A stretch of 64,000 nucleotides of DNA from Planktothricoides sp. SR001 (lineage in GTDB: Bacteria; Cyanobacteriota; Cyanobacteriia; Cyanobacteriales; Laspinemataceae): the NCBI RefSeq assembly GCF_001276715.1, contig NZ_LIUQ01000009.1:88138-152137 (forward strand), given 5' to 3'. The notes under the pieces were generated by a model. The model had not been told where the DNA came from and made no database searches. It saw only the letters and a list, made by a program, of their open reading frames with translations. This document shows positions 47,961 through 57,565 of this stretch, piece after piece (position 1 is the first letter of the stretch; every line of letters begins with the position of its first letter). A program made the translations under genes and the position numbers.

Positions 47961-48360
47961 CCAGGAATCAGCCATGAAATCGAGAGTTTAGGCTATGACT
48001 TGCCTCGGTAGGTTGCCTCCCTGTCAGACCTGTTTGACGCCACTCAAATCAGCGAGTTACTCAAAAAAAATTTAACTAGGTCCCTGATTTAGGATATAAG
48101 AATAAACCAGTCTCTTTACCAACAAATCAAACGTTTAATGTTTTATCGAATAATTTGATGTAAAAACAGTAAAATTTTTGAATAAATTGATTTGTTTTTG
48201 TTTAGATTAATTTAATTTTTAATTATTGCTGCTATTAAAAATTAAAAATTTAGATATTTTTTTAATTGTAAAATAAAAAAATATCTACAATCTGTGAATC
48301 AATATTTTAATTATTGATCACACTTAAATTAATTTCAAAAATTTTTTAAAATATCGATTC
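47961..48360. other. Very AT-rich intergenic region
   Basis: About 400 bases, mostly A and T, without a gene. It may include the lost 5' end of the receiver domain gene that follows, but I cannot recognise more of that domain here. Confidence 0.5.
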
Positions 48361-49533
48361 ATGGCTATTTCGTCAAGCATTGAGTGGTTAAATAGCGTTA
48401 ATAACCATATAAAAACTGCTCCAGATATTATTTTAATGGATATTACTATGCGGGATATGAAGTGTGTCTTAAACTCAATCAAGTCTAATCAAACAACTTG
48501 TGAAATTACCATAATTTTTATTAGAGATGTATCATGTATCGGCTAAAATAAAAGCCTTTGATGTGGGCTGGGCGGTGCCGACTATATTACTAAGCCTTTT
48601 AAAAGCCAATTTAAGCACGGCTAGAAAATCAAATTAAGATTAGGCAATTACAGCAACAACTGACATTGCAAAATATTCAATTGCAAAAAATTGCCGAACG
48701 AGAAAAACTTTTGGGTCAGATATCTCAGCGGATTCGTCAATCTTTAGATTTGACAGAGATTCTCTCAACGGCAGTTAGAGAAGTGCGAGAATTTTTGCAA
48801 GTAGATTGCGTAGCGATCGCACGGTTAAATCCTGATCGAAAACAATTGTCCAAGAATCTTTGGTAGACCAAGGGTTATCAATTTTAAATTTAAAGATTAC
48901 CGATATTTTCAGGAGGCTTATATTCAGCGATCGCCTGACATTCAGATGATTTCAGATATTCAGCAATCTAGTCTGTCACTTCCTTTGATTTCATTCTGGA
49001 CTGGACTTGCGCTCTCATTTAGTGGTGCCAATTTTTCAACAAACTGTCAGCATTTCTGAAGAAAATAAGGAGCCATACACCGATAATCTGAAAGAAGATT
49101 CTCTAAATTCAGAAGTTTACGGACTGCTGATTGCCGATGATTGTACTCAGGTGCGTCAATGGCACCCCTCAGAAGTGGATTTATTAACCCAATTATCGAT
49201 TCAAATTGGTATGGCTTGGCAACAAATTCAAATGAAAAGTTGCGCTATCAGCAAGAAAATACGGAGACGCTGTTGTTAAATATTTCGCCAAAATTAATTG
49301 CTCAACGGCTGAAACAAAATCCGGGGCTTATTGCCGATAACTTTGAATCGGTGACAGTGATGTTTGCAAATATTGTGGGATTTACTAATTTATCCGCGCA
49401 AATTTATGCTCTGGAGTTAGTCAAGTTATTGAATGAAATTTTTTCTAGGTTTGATGCCTTAGCCCAACGACATAAGTTGGAAAAAATTAAAACCATTGGG
49501 CTCTTTAGGACTTATGGTGATAAGTTTATCTAA
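48361..49533 (+). pseudogene. Decayed REC-GAF-adenylate/guanylate cyclase gene
   Basis: Pieces in different phases spell one protein. 48361-48546 gives a receiver-domain remnant (APDIILMDITM, then CEITIIFI). After a shift, AFDVG and the frame-broken TKPF region follow. From about 48628 comes a linker plus GAF domain (LGQISQRIRQSLDLTEILSTAVREV), broken by a stop at 48864; a second GAF part is at about 49007-49240. From 49234 the cyclase domain reads SVTVMFANIVGFTNLS, NEIFSRFDALAQRHKLEKIKTIG, then six odd residues and a stop. The metal-binding Asp of MFAD is Asn here. At least three frame breaks and the truncation make it non-functional. Confidence 0.85.
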
Positions 49534-49762
49534 TTTAATATGAGTATTTGCATAAAATTAAAAGGTGAAATTAATATACATGAACGCTTCTAGCTTCTCA
49601 TGTTGAAAAAAAGAGTCTTATAAGTCCGCCAAATCCTGAAAAAATCATTAAGTTTAGTTACCAGGCTCAAAGTTAAGCCCTAAACTGATAAAATTTAGCT
49701 GTTTTGTGAAACTAACCCTTTCACCCTAAAAATTTTTGAGCTTAGGTTTATGGAAAATCATC

Positions 49763-51478
49763 TCAATGTAATACTGGGCTTACCTGAAGTGAATTTAACA
49801 AGCCCATAATTTGCATATTACCCTGGGCAAAAAGATTAATATCTCCTCCTTGGGTGACGATTCGGTCAATGATTAATTGGCCGCCTGAGTTAATAATCAC
49901 CGGCCACCCTGGAGTGGAAATCTGACTCACAGAAATATCACGATTAAGTTGCTCGGAGTCAGAGAGAAACGCGGTGTTTACCACGGTCAAATCAGGGGGA
50001 ATGTTCGCCGGATTACTCAGACTAGAAACGCCGGATCTTAAAATTAATGCTGGGGAATTGGCCAAGATTTCCGCATCAGGATCCGGAGAACCGGATAAAG
50101 TCACATCTGGGTTAGTAATGATGATATTCCCGGCATCAATTCCTCCCGTGGCTTCTACTTTTAAGGAAACCCCAGTATATTCATCAAAACTCACATTACC
50201 ATCAGCACTAATAATTGGGTCATAATAACTGATAAAATCACCGAAATCGCCTGCTACAGTACGAATAAAGAAATTGCCCTCCGTGGCAAAATGAGCATCG
50301 GTGGCAATATTTCCCCCACTAATTAAGGTAATATCACCCCCTGCCTGAAAAGTTGCGCCTTGGTTGACAGAATTCAGGGCGAAAATATCAATTTTTTGCA
50401 GTCCAGTTAGATTCATATTTGCGCCTGCGATCGCGGAAAATGGGTTTTGACTATCCCGAACAATCAGCGTATTTTTCGCCAATAAATTTAAATCTTGGCT
50501 AGTTTGGATTTCAATCCCGAATAAACTTAAATTATTAGCAGCGGATAAACTAGCATTTCCTGAGATAATTGTTGCCGATTGATTTGATTGATTTGTGGGG
50601 TGAAGCACCACATCCCCATTGCGTATCCCCAAGGCAGAACCGGATAAAACTACTTGCCCCGCTTCATTGACTGTCACCTGGTTGGCATCAATAATATTGC
50701 CACCCCCGGTTAATAATTCATGGAGAGAAAGTGGATTAAAAGCCTCAGTTTTTAAATTGGATAAACTCACTTCTAAACTAAGTAAATGTCCGGGCCGACT
50801 AATCCGCAAAATACTTTCCCCTGGAACCGCAGTAATAATCAGATTCCCTTGGGGGGCAGCGCTCGACCCGGTACTGAGTATGGCGCTGCAAATTAAAGAT
50901 AAAGATTGTCCCGATCGCACCGCTAAATCGGCAAAATTAATCAGACTCCCTGGCTGAATATTGTCAAAAGAAAAATAAATCAAATTCCCGACTAATGTGG
51001 TATAATTATTATTGCCGAATACTTGCAATATTCCGGCATCAAAGCCTAAACTGGTGGCAGTGGTGGCGGTAAAATCACCGAGGACATTTAAGGCAGCATT
51101 TTGACCAAATACTATGCCTGCCGGATTGAGCAAAAAGAGGTTAGAATTTCCACCATTAACTTGAATTAAACCATTAATTAACGATGGATTACCCCCAGAA
51201 ATTCGTCCGAGAATATTGACAATTTCTGGACGCGATAAAAAGTTGGCAATTTGTCCATCACTCAGTCCAAATTCTTGGAAATTGTGAAATAAATTTGCCC
51301 CATCTCCAGAAGTTTTACCCCCGGTAATGTTAATCTGATTTCCCTCAGTAGTGACAACAGTTCCCGTCCCGTCTGTTGCTGGGGTAATTGTTTGGGCAAA
51401 GACTAGACCCTTATTGACTCCTAGGGTCAGGAAAAAGACTACGAGGAATAAGGAATAAAAGGGGGATGTGGTTGGCAA
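49763..51478 (-). CDS. Filamentous haemagglutinin N-terminal domain protein, possibly truncated
   Basis: The 571-residue frame begins at TTG 51478, directly after an in-frame TAG; no internal ATG fits, so the native start may be lost. Residues 5-29 look like a signal peptide ending in VFAQ. The TPS/haemagglutinin domain follows with GANLFHNFQEF and NPAGIVFGQNAALNVLGDF, then beta-helix-like sequence. Cyanobacterial relatives are often much longer, and no partner TpsB transporter is nearby. The protein should be secreted through an Omp85-type two-partner pore. The unusual start and short length leave open that it is a remnant. Confidence 0.75.
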   Translation of the reverse strand: MPTTSPFYSLFLVVFFLTLGVNKGLVFAQTITPATDGTGTVVTTEGNQINITGGKTSGDGANLFHNFQEFGLSDGQIANFLSRPEIVNILGRISGGNPSLINGLIQVNGGNSNLFLLNPAGIVFGQNAALNVLGDFTATTATSLGFDAGILQVFGNNNYTTLVGNLIYFSFDNIQPGSLINFADLAVRSGQSLSLICSAILSTGSSAAPQGNLIITAVPGESILRISRPGHLLSLEVSLSNLKTEAFNPLSLHELLTGGGNIIDANQVTVNEAGQVVLSGSALGIRNGDVVLHPTNQSNQSATIISGNASLSAANNLSLFGIEIQTSQDLNLLAKNTLIVRDSQNPFSAIAGANMNLTGLQKIDIFALNSVNQGATFQAGGDITLISGGNIATDAHFATEGNFFIRTVAGDFGDFISYYDPIISADGNVSFDEYTGVSLKVEATGGIDAGNIIITNPDVTLSGSPDPDAEILANSPALILRSGVSSLSNPANIPPDLTVVNTAFLSDSEQLNRDISVSQISTPGWPVIINSGGQLIIDRIVTQGGDINLFAQGNMQIMGLLNSLQVSPVLH

Positions 51479-51807
51479 CTAGCGAAGACCCTCAAAATTA
51501 GTAATTTTTCTTTTCATTATACAAATACCTGATTAACTAAACAATACGCCCAAATCAAAAATTTTTTGGTTCGTAGAGTACACCCCACTTTTTTCTCTGT
51601 GTCCTCTGTGTCTCTGTGGTTTATTCATTGGTTTTTTTTCACCACAGAGACACAAATAGTCACAGAGAGGAGATAATTTTGACCAAAAACCACCGATTAT
51701 TGCATAATATCTCCTCTTAATAAAAAAATCTTAAAATTCTCTCAAAGCCCTGCGCCCTCGCAAAAGGGCTTGGGGTGAGGGCGATTTGAAAGTGGTATCA
51801 GATGGAT
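51479..51807. repeat. Intergenic region with full family D inverted repeat (51593-51676)
   Basis: TTCTCTGTGTCCTCTGTGTC and TCTGTGGT face CACCACAGAGACACAAATAG and TCACAGAGAGGA across a 20-base loop with TTCATTGG. The copy at 57472-57546 has the same loop. A short CCCTCGC/GCGAGGG-like hairpin is near 51750. Confidence 0.85.
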
Positions 51808-52629
51808 TTAATTAGATTGATTCAACCAAATCAGTAAATCTTCCATCGTAGTAAAATCTAATAACGCTTCGGCTAATGATTCTAGTTGTTGGATAGATAA
51901 TCTCTCAATTCCTTGTAATATTGCTGAGTCAATATTACCCAACCGCCGCGACAGTAGGCGTTTAATTAACGCAACTTCTCCTTGTTGGCGTCCAGTTTGG
52001 ATAATTTCTTGATAAATCACCGATTCTTGCATAATATCTCCTCGGAATAGTTGACGAATCAAATCTTTTTCATAGCGTAACCCGGCCAATATCTCCGTAC
52101 AACCAGAGATATTTTGCCGTTCCTCTTCTGAGGATATCTTAGCCAATTCTTTGGCCACTTGTTGCAGAAGGGTAGGGGGGTTTTCGCTCCGAGTAAGAGG
52201 GGCTAAAGGTAATAACCCTCGGTTGGCTAAAAACGGCGCTGGGTCTTGTTCCCAAAGTCGGATAATCCCATAGCGGTGTTCGGTGTTCGTGTCTCGGTAT
52301 TGGTTCTCAAATACCAGAGGTGAACTGGTTTCTTTTAAGAAAATTACCAGTTGTTGAATTTCACAGTTGTACTGCCGCTTTAATCGAGTGTAATAATCCA
52401 ACATTCGCAAAGGAATGGGAGTGCGATCGCTTTTTGGCAGGGTTTCAAATTCCAGGTGAGCAATGCGATTTCCTGCTTTGATAAAGGCTACAGAATCCGC
52501 ACGAATGGGTTCAATGGTTAACTCGGTTTTAAGAATTGAAACATCTGCGGGATCTACCGAGAGAAAATAGCGGATAAAATCTTCCGGATAGCGATCGGCC
52601 ATAAATTTGCAAGCGTTATCGTAACTCAC
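51808..52629 (-). CDS. Rpn family PD-(D/E)XK nuclease with DUF4351 tail
   Basis: The 273-residue protein starts at GTG 52629 (MSYDNACKFMADRYP). The nuclease core has D45 in IRADSVAF and E60-F-E62 in HLEFET, which replaces the more usual E-x-Q of this family, followed by LRMLDYYTRLKRQY. The C-terminal 50 residues (RLLSRRLGNIDSAILQGIERLS and MEDLLIWL) are the DUF4351 helical domain. Rpn proteins promote RecA-independent recombination in E. coli, and cyanobacteria have many copies. Family D repeats lie on both sides. E to Q difference may alter activity. Confidence 0.88.
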   Translation of the reverse strand: MSYDNACKFMADRYPEDFIRYFLSVDPADVSILKTELTIEPIRADSVAFIKAGNRIAHLEFETLPKSDRTPIPLRMLDYYTRLKRQYNCEIQQLVIFLKETSSPLVFENQYRDTNTEHRYGIIRLWEQDPAPFLANRGLLPLAPLTRSENPPTLLQQVAKELAKISSEEERQNISGCTEILAGLRYEKDLIRQLFRGDIMQESVIYQEIIQTGRQQGEVALIKRLLSRRLGNIDSAILQGIERLSIQQLESLAEALLDFTTMEDLLIWLNQSN

Positions 52630-52707
52630 AACTTTCGGTTTCTCTCTATATTTTTATTTTTTTTTATTTTATTGTATCACAAAAAACAATGTGCGACTTG
52701 CCAGCAT

Positions 52708-52733
52708 TGTGTCCTCTGTGTCTCTGTGGTTAA
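52708..52733. repeat. Half copy of family D repeat at the end of the DUF4347 gene
   Basis: TGTGTCCTCTGTGTCTCTGT and GGTT stop just before the DUF4347 gene's stop codon (52738), as the repeat does at the ends of several genes here. Confidence 0.8.
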
Positions 52734-52737
52734 TATC

Positions 52738-55700
52738 TTAAATAAACTGAATTAAATTAGGTTCAATCCCTTGACCTCCTTGTAAAATGGCTAGATATTC
52801 CCCAGTTGCTTGATGCTGAATGATGAGATCGTTAGCATGATTTCCCGTTCCTTGGGTAATATTTAAGGATTCAGAATTTAAGCCCTCTTCGGTGGCAGAA
52901 TCCATTAAATCAATAAAATCTTCCTGCACATTAAAATCAGTAATAACATCGGCTGATTCTAATGTCAATCCGCCCATGCCTAACCCGATCGCAAATACAT
53001 CCCGTCCTTGCCCTCCCGTGAGGGTATCTGCACCTAAATCCCCCGATAAATAGTCATTGTCTTTATGACCCAATAGCCGATCGCTGCCATCTCCTCCTAA
53101 CAGGCGATCGCTGCCACTTTCCCCAAACATTAAATCATTGCCTGCACTACCTTCAATATAATCATTGCCCTGACCGCCCCAAATTTTATCATCGCCATCC
53201 CCTCCTAAAATATAGTCATCATTTTCCCGACCATAAAGGCGATCGCTCCCCCCTTGACCATCAATAAAATCATTACCTTCTCGTCCATGTAGAATATTCA
53301 TTTCCACAGTTCCAAGGAGGCGATCGGTCAGATTAGTTCCTGCTAAATTTGGGCGATTTTCACCCTCAAACCCTTCTCCTAAATCATCATTATCGCTCAC
53401 ATTAGCGCTTAAATTAACCGTTAAATTATTATACTGAGAATCGCTACTGGTAATACTATGAATAATCTCACTACTACGCAACCCTTCTTTAACATTATCA
53501 TTCACCGCCGTCACGATGATAGTTTGGGCAATATTCCAATTTGATGGGGTAAATAATACCTTTAAAGAACTTGATGGTGAGTTACTCCCTGAGTTATTTA
53601 AATTAGTTTGGCCATCGGTGGTAATATTAATCGTCACATCAGCAGTAGGTTGAGTGGCAAGTTTGACTTTATATAAATCAAATCCGCCATTTTCCTGCAC
53701 ATCAGTGCTAAATAAAGATTGAATCAGTTTAATATTACCAATGGATACATGAACCAAGGCATCAGTATCGGCATAAGTTTTGCCATCATAACCATTCCAG
53801 GTAAAACTGGTATTGCCATTAAAATTAGTGTTGGGCGTAAAAGTCAGATTACTTAATTGGTCAACGGCAATTTCTTGATTAACCGTAACTTCTGTGCCAT
53901 TTAACTTGAGAATTCCGTTAGCGGAAAGCGAAGTTATTTTAATTTGGGATAAGCCATCATTGTCTGGGTCAGCAAAAGCATTGGTAAAGTCAGTCTCAGC
54001 TAAAGCAATTTCACTATTTTGATCTCCAGACTTGCTGATAGTTTTCAGACTAGGGGCATTAATCAAGCCAATATTTAGGTTAACCGTTGCATCGGTATCT
54101 GCATAAATTTTCCCATCAAATCCATTCCAAGTAAAACTGGTATTCCCGTTAAAATTGACATCCGGGGTAAAAGTCAGTTTATTTAAGTCAGCCGCCGCAA
54201 TTTCTTGATTAACTTTCACTGCCGCGTCGCTTAATTTAAGAATGCCGTTAGCGGGAAGCGAAGTTATTTTAATTTTCGATAAGCTGTCATTGTCTACATC
54301 AAAAAATGCGTTGATAAAGTCGTTTGCCGTCAAGACAATATCCGTATTTTCATTACCATTAAGACTAACATTAGTGAGAATAATATTGGAATTTCGAGTG
54401 ATTTGATTTGCAGCAATATTATTATTTTTCGCATTATCTTTCGCCACATTCTCAGCAATATCTACCGTGACTTTACCATTAACAATAGGAGTGATATCAA
54501 AGGTGTAAGTTTTAGCATCAACTGGGGTAAATTTAATGACCTTGCCATTCCCCACCTTAATATCTGTTGCCTCGAAGCCGGTGACAGATTCACTGAAATT
54601 TGCTGTGACTTTGAATGGATCTGTTACTAGGTCAGCCGCATTAGAAGTTAATGTGACAGTTGGGACAACCCCATCCACAAATACATTTTCTGTAGATGCG
54701 ACATTATTTAAATCTAAAATAGCGTTGTCGCCGTTAACATTTTGAATTGTTGCTGTGGCATCGGCGGGCAAGTTTAAAGCATTGCCTACGGTGATGCCAT
54801 TAGTTGCTAAATCACCAGAGGCAATTGTATAGGTGAAATTGTGGCTAGTCGCTGATGCACCAGTTCCATTAAGGGTGGCATTAACCAAACCGCGATTATT
54901 TAAAATAATCGGTAAAGTTGGACTGCCGGTAATCCTGACTGCTTGACTAAAATTAACCGTAAAGGTGAGAACATCGCCGATTTTATAATTGTCGTCAGTG
55001 GGAACTTTTACACTGGTAATGGTTGGTGCAGAGTTGATGGTAATCTTGGCGGTTTCAGTCGCACTACTAAAAACACTAGAGGTGGTATTAGTTGCCCGGT
55101 CTGTGGTGTAGTCGGCGGTTCCGCCATTGGTGCCCGTAATTCGATCCCAAGCAGCAAAGGTGATGGCATTGGCAATAGTGCCGTTATAATCCGTATTGGG
55201 AACAAAGCGGATTTTAGTATTAGTATCACTGGCTAATAATAGGGCGCTATTTGCCGAAACTGTCGGGCAAGCATTCCAGGTGGTGCCATTGGTACTGTAT
55301 TGCCAAGTGCCGTTAGTGGTGTCTAAGGCAGTAATGGCAATGCCTTGTAAAGCGCTGGCATTGGGGTCGGTGATTTTGCTGCCGCCCAAGTTGGCGATGA
55401 TGGTACTGACTAAGGTGCCGCTACTGTTATTGTTGTTTTGGTTTTGCGGGTTAAGGGTGGGACTGCCAGTGTTGTCTAAGACTGGGGAGTCGTTGACCAG
55501 TACGGTGACGGTGGTGGGACTGCTGACCCCGTTGCGATCGCGGGCATTGTAGGTAAATTTGTCCAAGCCGTTGAAGTTGGCAGTGGGGGTGTAGAGGATA
55601 TCTCGTTTCGGGTCAATGGTAATCGTCCTGACTACATTATTCGCATTCGGGTCAAAGGTACTATTCGCAGTGCCAGTGGTGGGGTTTAACTTAGCCATGC

Positions 55701-57267
55701 GGTTGCGAGTTGCACCGCCGATATTGGTAAAGCTGCCACCGACAATGGGGCTGCCACTGCTATCTAGGGCGATCGCCTCGACGGTACTATTCGCATTGGG
55801 GTTAAAGGTAGTATTCGCAGTGCCGGTGGTGGGGTTTAACTTGGCAATGTAGTTGCGAGTTTCACCGCCGATACTGGTAAAGCTGCCACCGACAATGGGG
55901 TTGCCACTCCTATCTAGGGCGATCGCATAGACCCAATCATTTGCATTGGGGTTAAATTGAGTATCCGCAGCACCAGTGATGGGGTCTAACTTGGCAATGC
56001 GGTTGTAAGTTTGATCGCCGATACTATTGAAATAGCCACCGACAATGGGTTCTAGGGCGATTTCATAGACATAACCATTCGCATTGGGGTTAAATGTGGT
56101 ATCCGCAGCACCAGTGGTGGGGTTCAACTTGGCAATGCGGTTACGAGTTTCACCGCCGATACTGGTGAAGTCGCCACCGACAATGGGGTTGCCACTGCTA
56201 TCTAGGGCGATCGCCCGGACATCACTATTCGCATTGGGGTTAAATTGAGGATCCGCAGCACCAGTGGAGGGGTCTAACTTGGCAATGCGGTTGCGAGTTG
56301 CACCACCGATACTGGTAAAGTTGCCACCGACAATGGGGTTGCCACTGCTATCTAGGGCGATCGCCCAAACATAATTATTCGCATTAGGGTTAAATTGAGG
56401 GTCGGCAGCGCCCGTGGTGGGGTATAACCGGGCAATGTAGTTGCGAGTTTCACCGCCGATACTGGTGAAAGCCCCACTAACATAAGGGTTGCCACTGCTA
56501 TCTAGGGCGATCGCATTGACATCACTATTCGCATTGGGGTTAAAGGTGGGATCGACACTACCATCAGAGTTTAACCGGGCAATGCGGCTGCGAGGTTGAC
56601 CGCCGATACTGGTGAATTGACCACCGACATAAATCCAATCATTAATTATGACAGTGCCGTTAGTGCCCGTGGTGTTGATACTTTCCACGGTGAGTCGCCC
56701 GGTTCCGGTGTCGTTGCCTAGGACATCAAGTTGTTTGCTGGTGAGACTGCCTGTAATCGCTTTGCTGTCCGCATTGGCAGTGGGAGGGGCCAGGATGTAG
56801 TCATAGTTTGTCGGGGTAATGGGTGCAGTTTCGATATTGCCCACTTGGGTTTCTAATTCCCAATCGCCCCCAAAGCCGGTTTTGTCGTCACTTGCGGCGA
56901 TATCGGCTTGGGTTAATTGATTCAGTTTTGAAATAAATTGAAGGTCTGCCCCAATATCACATCCATATAATAGAATATCCGCATTTGCAGTTAGAGAGTT
57001 TTGCCACTGTTGTAGCTGCGGGCGATAGATTTCTAACTGCTGCTCATCAATCGTATCTTGCCCTAGTTTAAACCGGCCTTGTTCCCCGTGAGAAATAATA
57101 TGAATCGCGGCGATATTTTCTGCTAGTTCTAACCGTTCCGTGATTTGCTCAAGGCCATTGCGGGTGCCATCCAAGATAATCACTTCCGCATCGGAGGGAA
57201 TGGCGTCGATTAAGGTTGGATAATCGGCTACGTTAGGGTCAATAAAAACTAAGGTGGAATGTGACAT
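52738..57267 (-). CDS. DUF4347, delta-60, cadherin-like, Calx-beta and RTX secreted giant protein
   Basis: The 1509-residue protein opens with DUF4347 (about 1-160), which has a His-Gly (H60-G61) and Gly-Cys (G102-C103) arrangement like caspase-fold peptidases. About eight delta-60-type repeats follow (about 205-545: FTSIGG, RIAKLNPTTG, FNPNAN). Then come cadherin-like and Ig-like repeats (about 560-1160), a Calx-beta-like segment (about 1175-1270), and RTX nonapeptides (GGxGxDxxx) at about 1305-1420. There is no signal peptide; the RTX end fits type I secretion and Ca-binding outside the cell. Likely an S-layer or adhesion protein. One delta-60 unit lacks six residues. Confidence 0.92.
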   Translation of the reverse strand: MSHSTLVFIDPNVADYPTLIDAIPSDAEVIILDGTRNGLEQITERLELAENIAAIHIISHGEQGRFKLGQDTIDEQQLEIYRPQLQQWQNSLTANADILLYGCDIGADLQFISKLNQLTQADIAASDDKTGFGGDWELETQVGNIETAPITPTNYDYILAPPTANADSKAITGSLTSKQLDVLGNDTGTGRLTVESINTTGTNGTVIINDWIYVGGQFTSIGGQPRSRIARLNSDGSVDPTFNPNANSDVNAIALDSSGNPYVSGAFTSIGGETRNYIARLYPTTGAADPQFNPNANNYVWAIALDSSGNPIVGGNFTSIGGATRNRIAKLDPSTGAADPQFNPNANSDVRAIALDSSGNPIVGGDFTSIGGETRNRIAKLNPTTGAADTTFNPNANGYVYEIALEPIVGGYFNSIGDQTYNRIAKLDPITGAADTQFNPNANDWVYAIALDRSGNPIVGGSFTSIGGETRNYIAKLNPTTGTANTTFNPNANSTVEAIALDSSGSPIVGGSFTNIGGATRNRMAKLNPTTGTANSTFDPNANNVVRTITIDPKRDILYTPTANFNGLDKFTYNARDRNGVSSPTTVTVLVNDSPVLDNTGSPTLNPQNQNNNNSSGTLVSTIIANLGGSKITDPNASALQGIAITALDTTNGTWQYSTNGTTWNACPTVSANSALLLASDTNTKIRFVPNTDYNGTIANAITFAAWDRITGTNGGTADYTTDRATNTTSSVFSSATETAKITINSAPTITSVKVPTDDNYKIGDVLTFTVNFSQAVRITGSPTLPIILNNRGLVNATLNGTGASATSHNFTYTIASGDLATNGITVGNALNLPADATATIQNVNGDNAILDLNNVASTENVFVDGVVPTVTLTSNAADLVTDPFKVTANFSESVTGFEATDIKVGNGKVIKFTPVDAKTYTFDITPIVNGKVTVDIAENVAKDNAKNNNIAANQITRNSNIILTNVSLNGNENTDIVLTANDFINAFFDVDNDSLSKIKITSLPANGILKLSDAAVKVNQEIAAADLNKLTFTPDVNFNGNTSFTWNGFDGKIYADTDATVNLNIGLINAPSLKTISKSGDQNSEIALAETDFTNAFADPDNDGLSQIKITSLSANGILKLNGTEVTVNQEIAVDQLSNLTFTPNTNFNGNTSFTWNGYDGKTYADTDALVHVSIGNIKLIQSLFSTDVQENGGFDLYKVKLATQPTADVTINITTDGQTNLNNSGSNSPSSSLKVLFTPSNWNIAQTIIVTAVNDNVKEGLRSSEIIHSITSSDSQYNNLTVNLSANVSDNDDLGEGFEGENRPNLAGTNLTDRLLGTVEMNILHGREGNDFIDGQGGSDRLYGRENDDYILGGDGDDKIWGGQGNDYIEGSAGNDLMFGESGSDRLLGGDGSDRLLGHKDNDYLSGDLGADTLTGGQGRDVFAIGLGMGGLTLESADVITDFNVQEDFIDLMDSATEEGLNSESLNITQGTGNHANDLIIQHQATGEYLAILQGGQGIEPNLIQFI
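55640..56640. repeat. Delta-60 coding repeat array
   Basis: A unit of about 130 bases is repeated about eight times, with long near-identical runs such as GCCACTGCTATCTAGGGCGA. The unit at about 56045-56070 has lost 18 bases (DSSGNP is missing). Near identity shows recent duplication or conversion. Confidence 0.85.
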
Positions 57268-57565
57268 GGTGAGGGTTCCCCGGTTGATTAATTAATTAAT
57301 CTTATGCTTGATTAGGGGGGATATACTCCTTATTTTACCACAATTTACCCAAACAAATAAGAAAAATAATTATCTTCACAATCTCTTTAAAATTGACCAT
57401 AGTAAAATGTTTTTTTATGTAGTTTGTTTACGATTTTGTTACATCGATCAATTGTAGTTAAGTGGTAATTTCTCTGTGTCCTTTGTGTCTCTGTGGTTGA
57501 TTCATTGGTTTTTTCACCACAGAGACACAGAGAACCACAGAGAGAGATAAGATTTTGGGCGATCG
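57268..57565. repeat. Intergenic region with full family D inverted repeat (57472-57546)
   Basis: TTCTCTGTGTCCTTTGTGTC and TCTGTGGTTGATTCATTGG face ACCACAGAGACACAGAGAAC and CACAGAGAGAG. The left part of the region is AT-rich and is the leader of the DUF4347 gene. Confidence 0.85.

Noticed and set aside
54943..55852. Plus-strand frames of 78-118 residues inside the DUF4347 gene
   Set aside because: Antisense shadows of the cadherin-like and delta-60 repeats.
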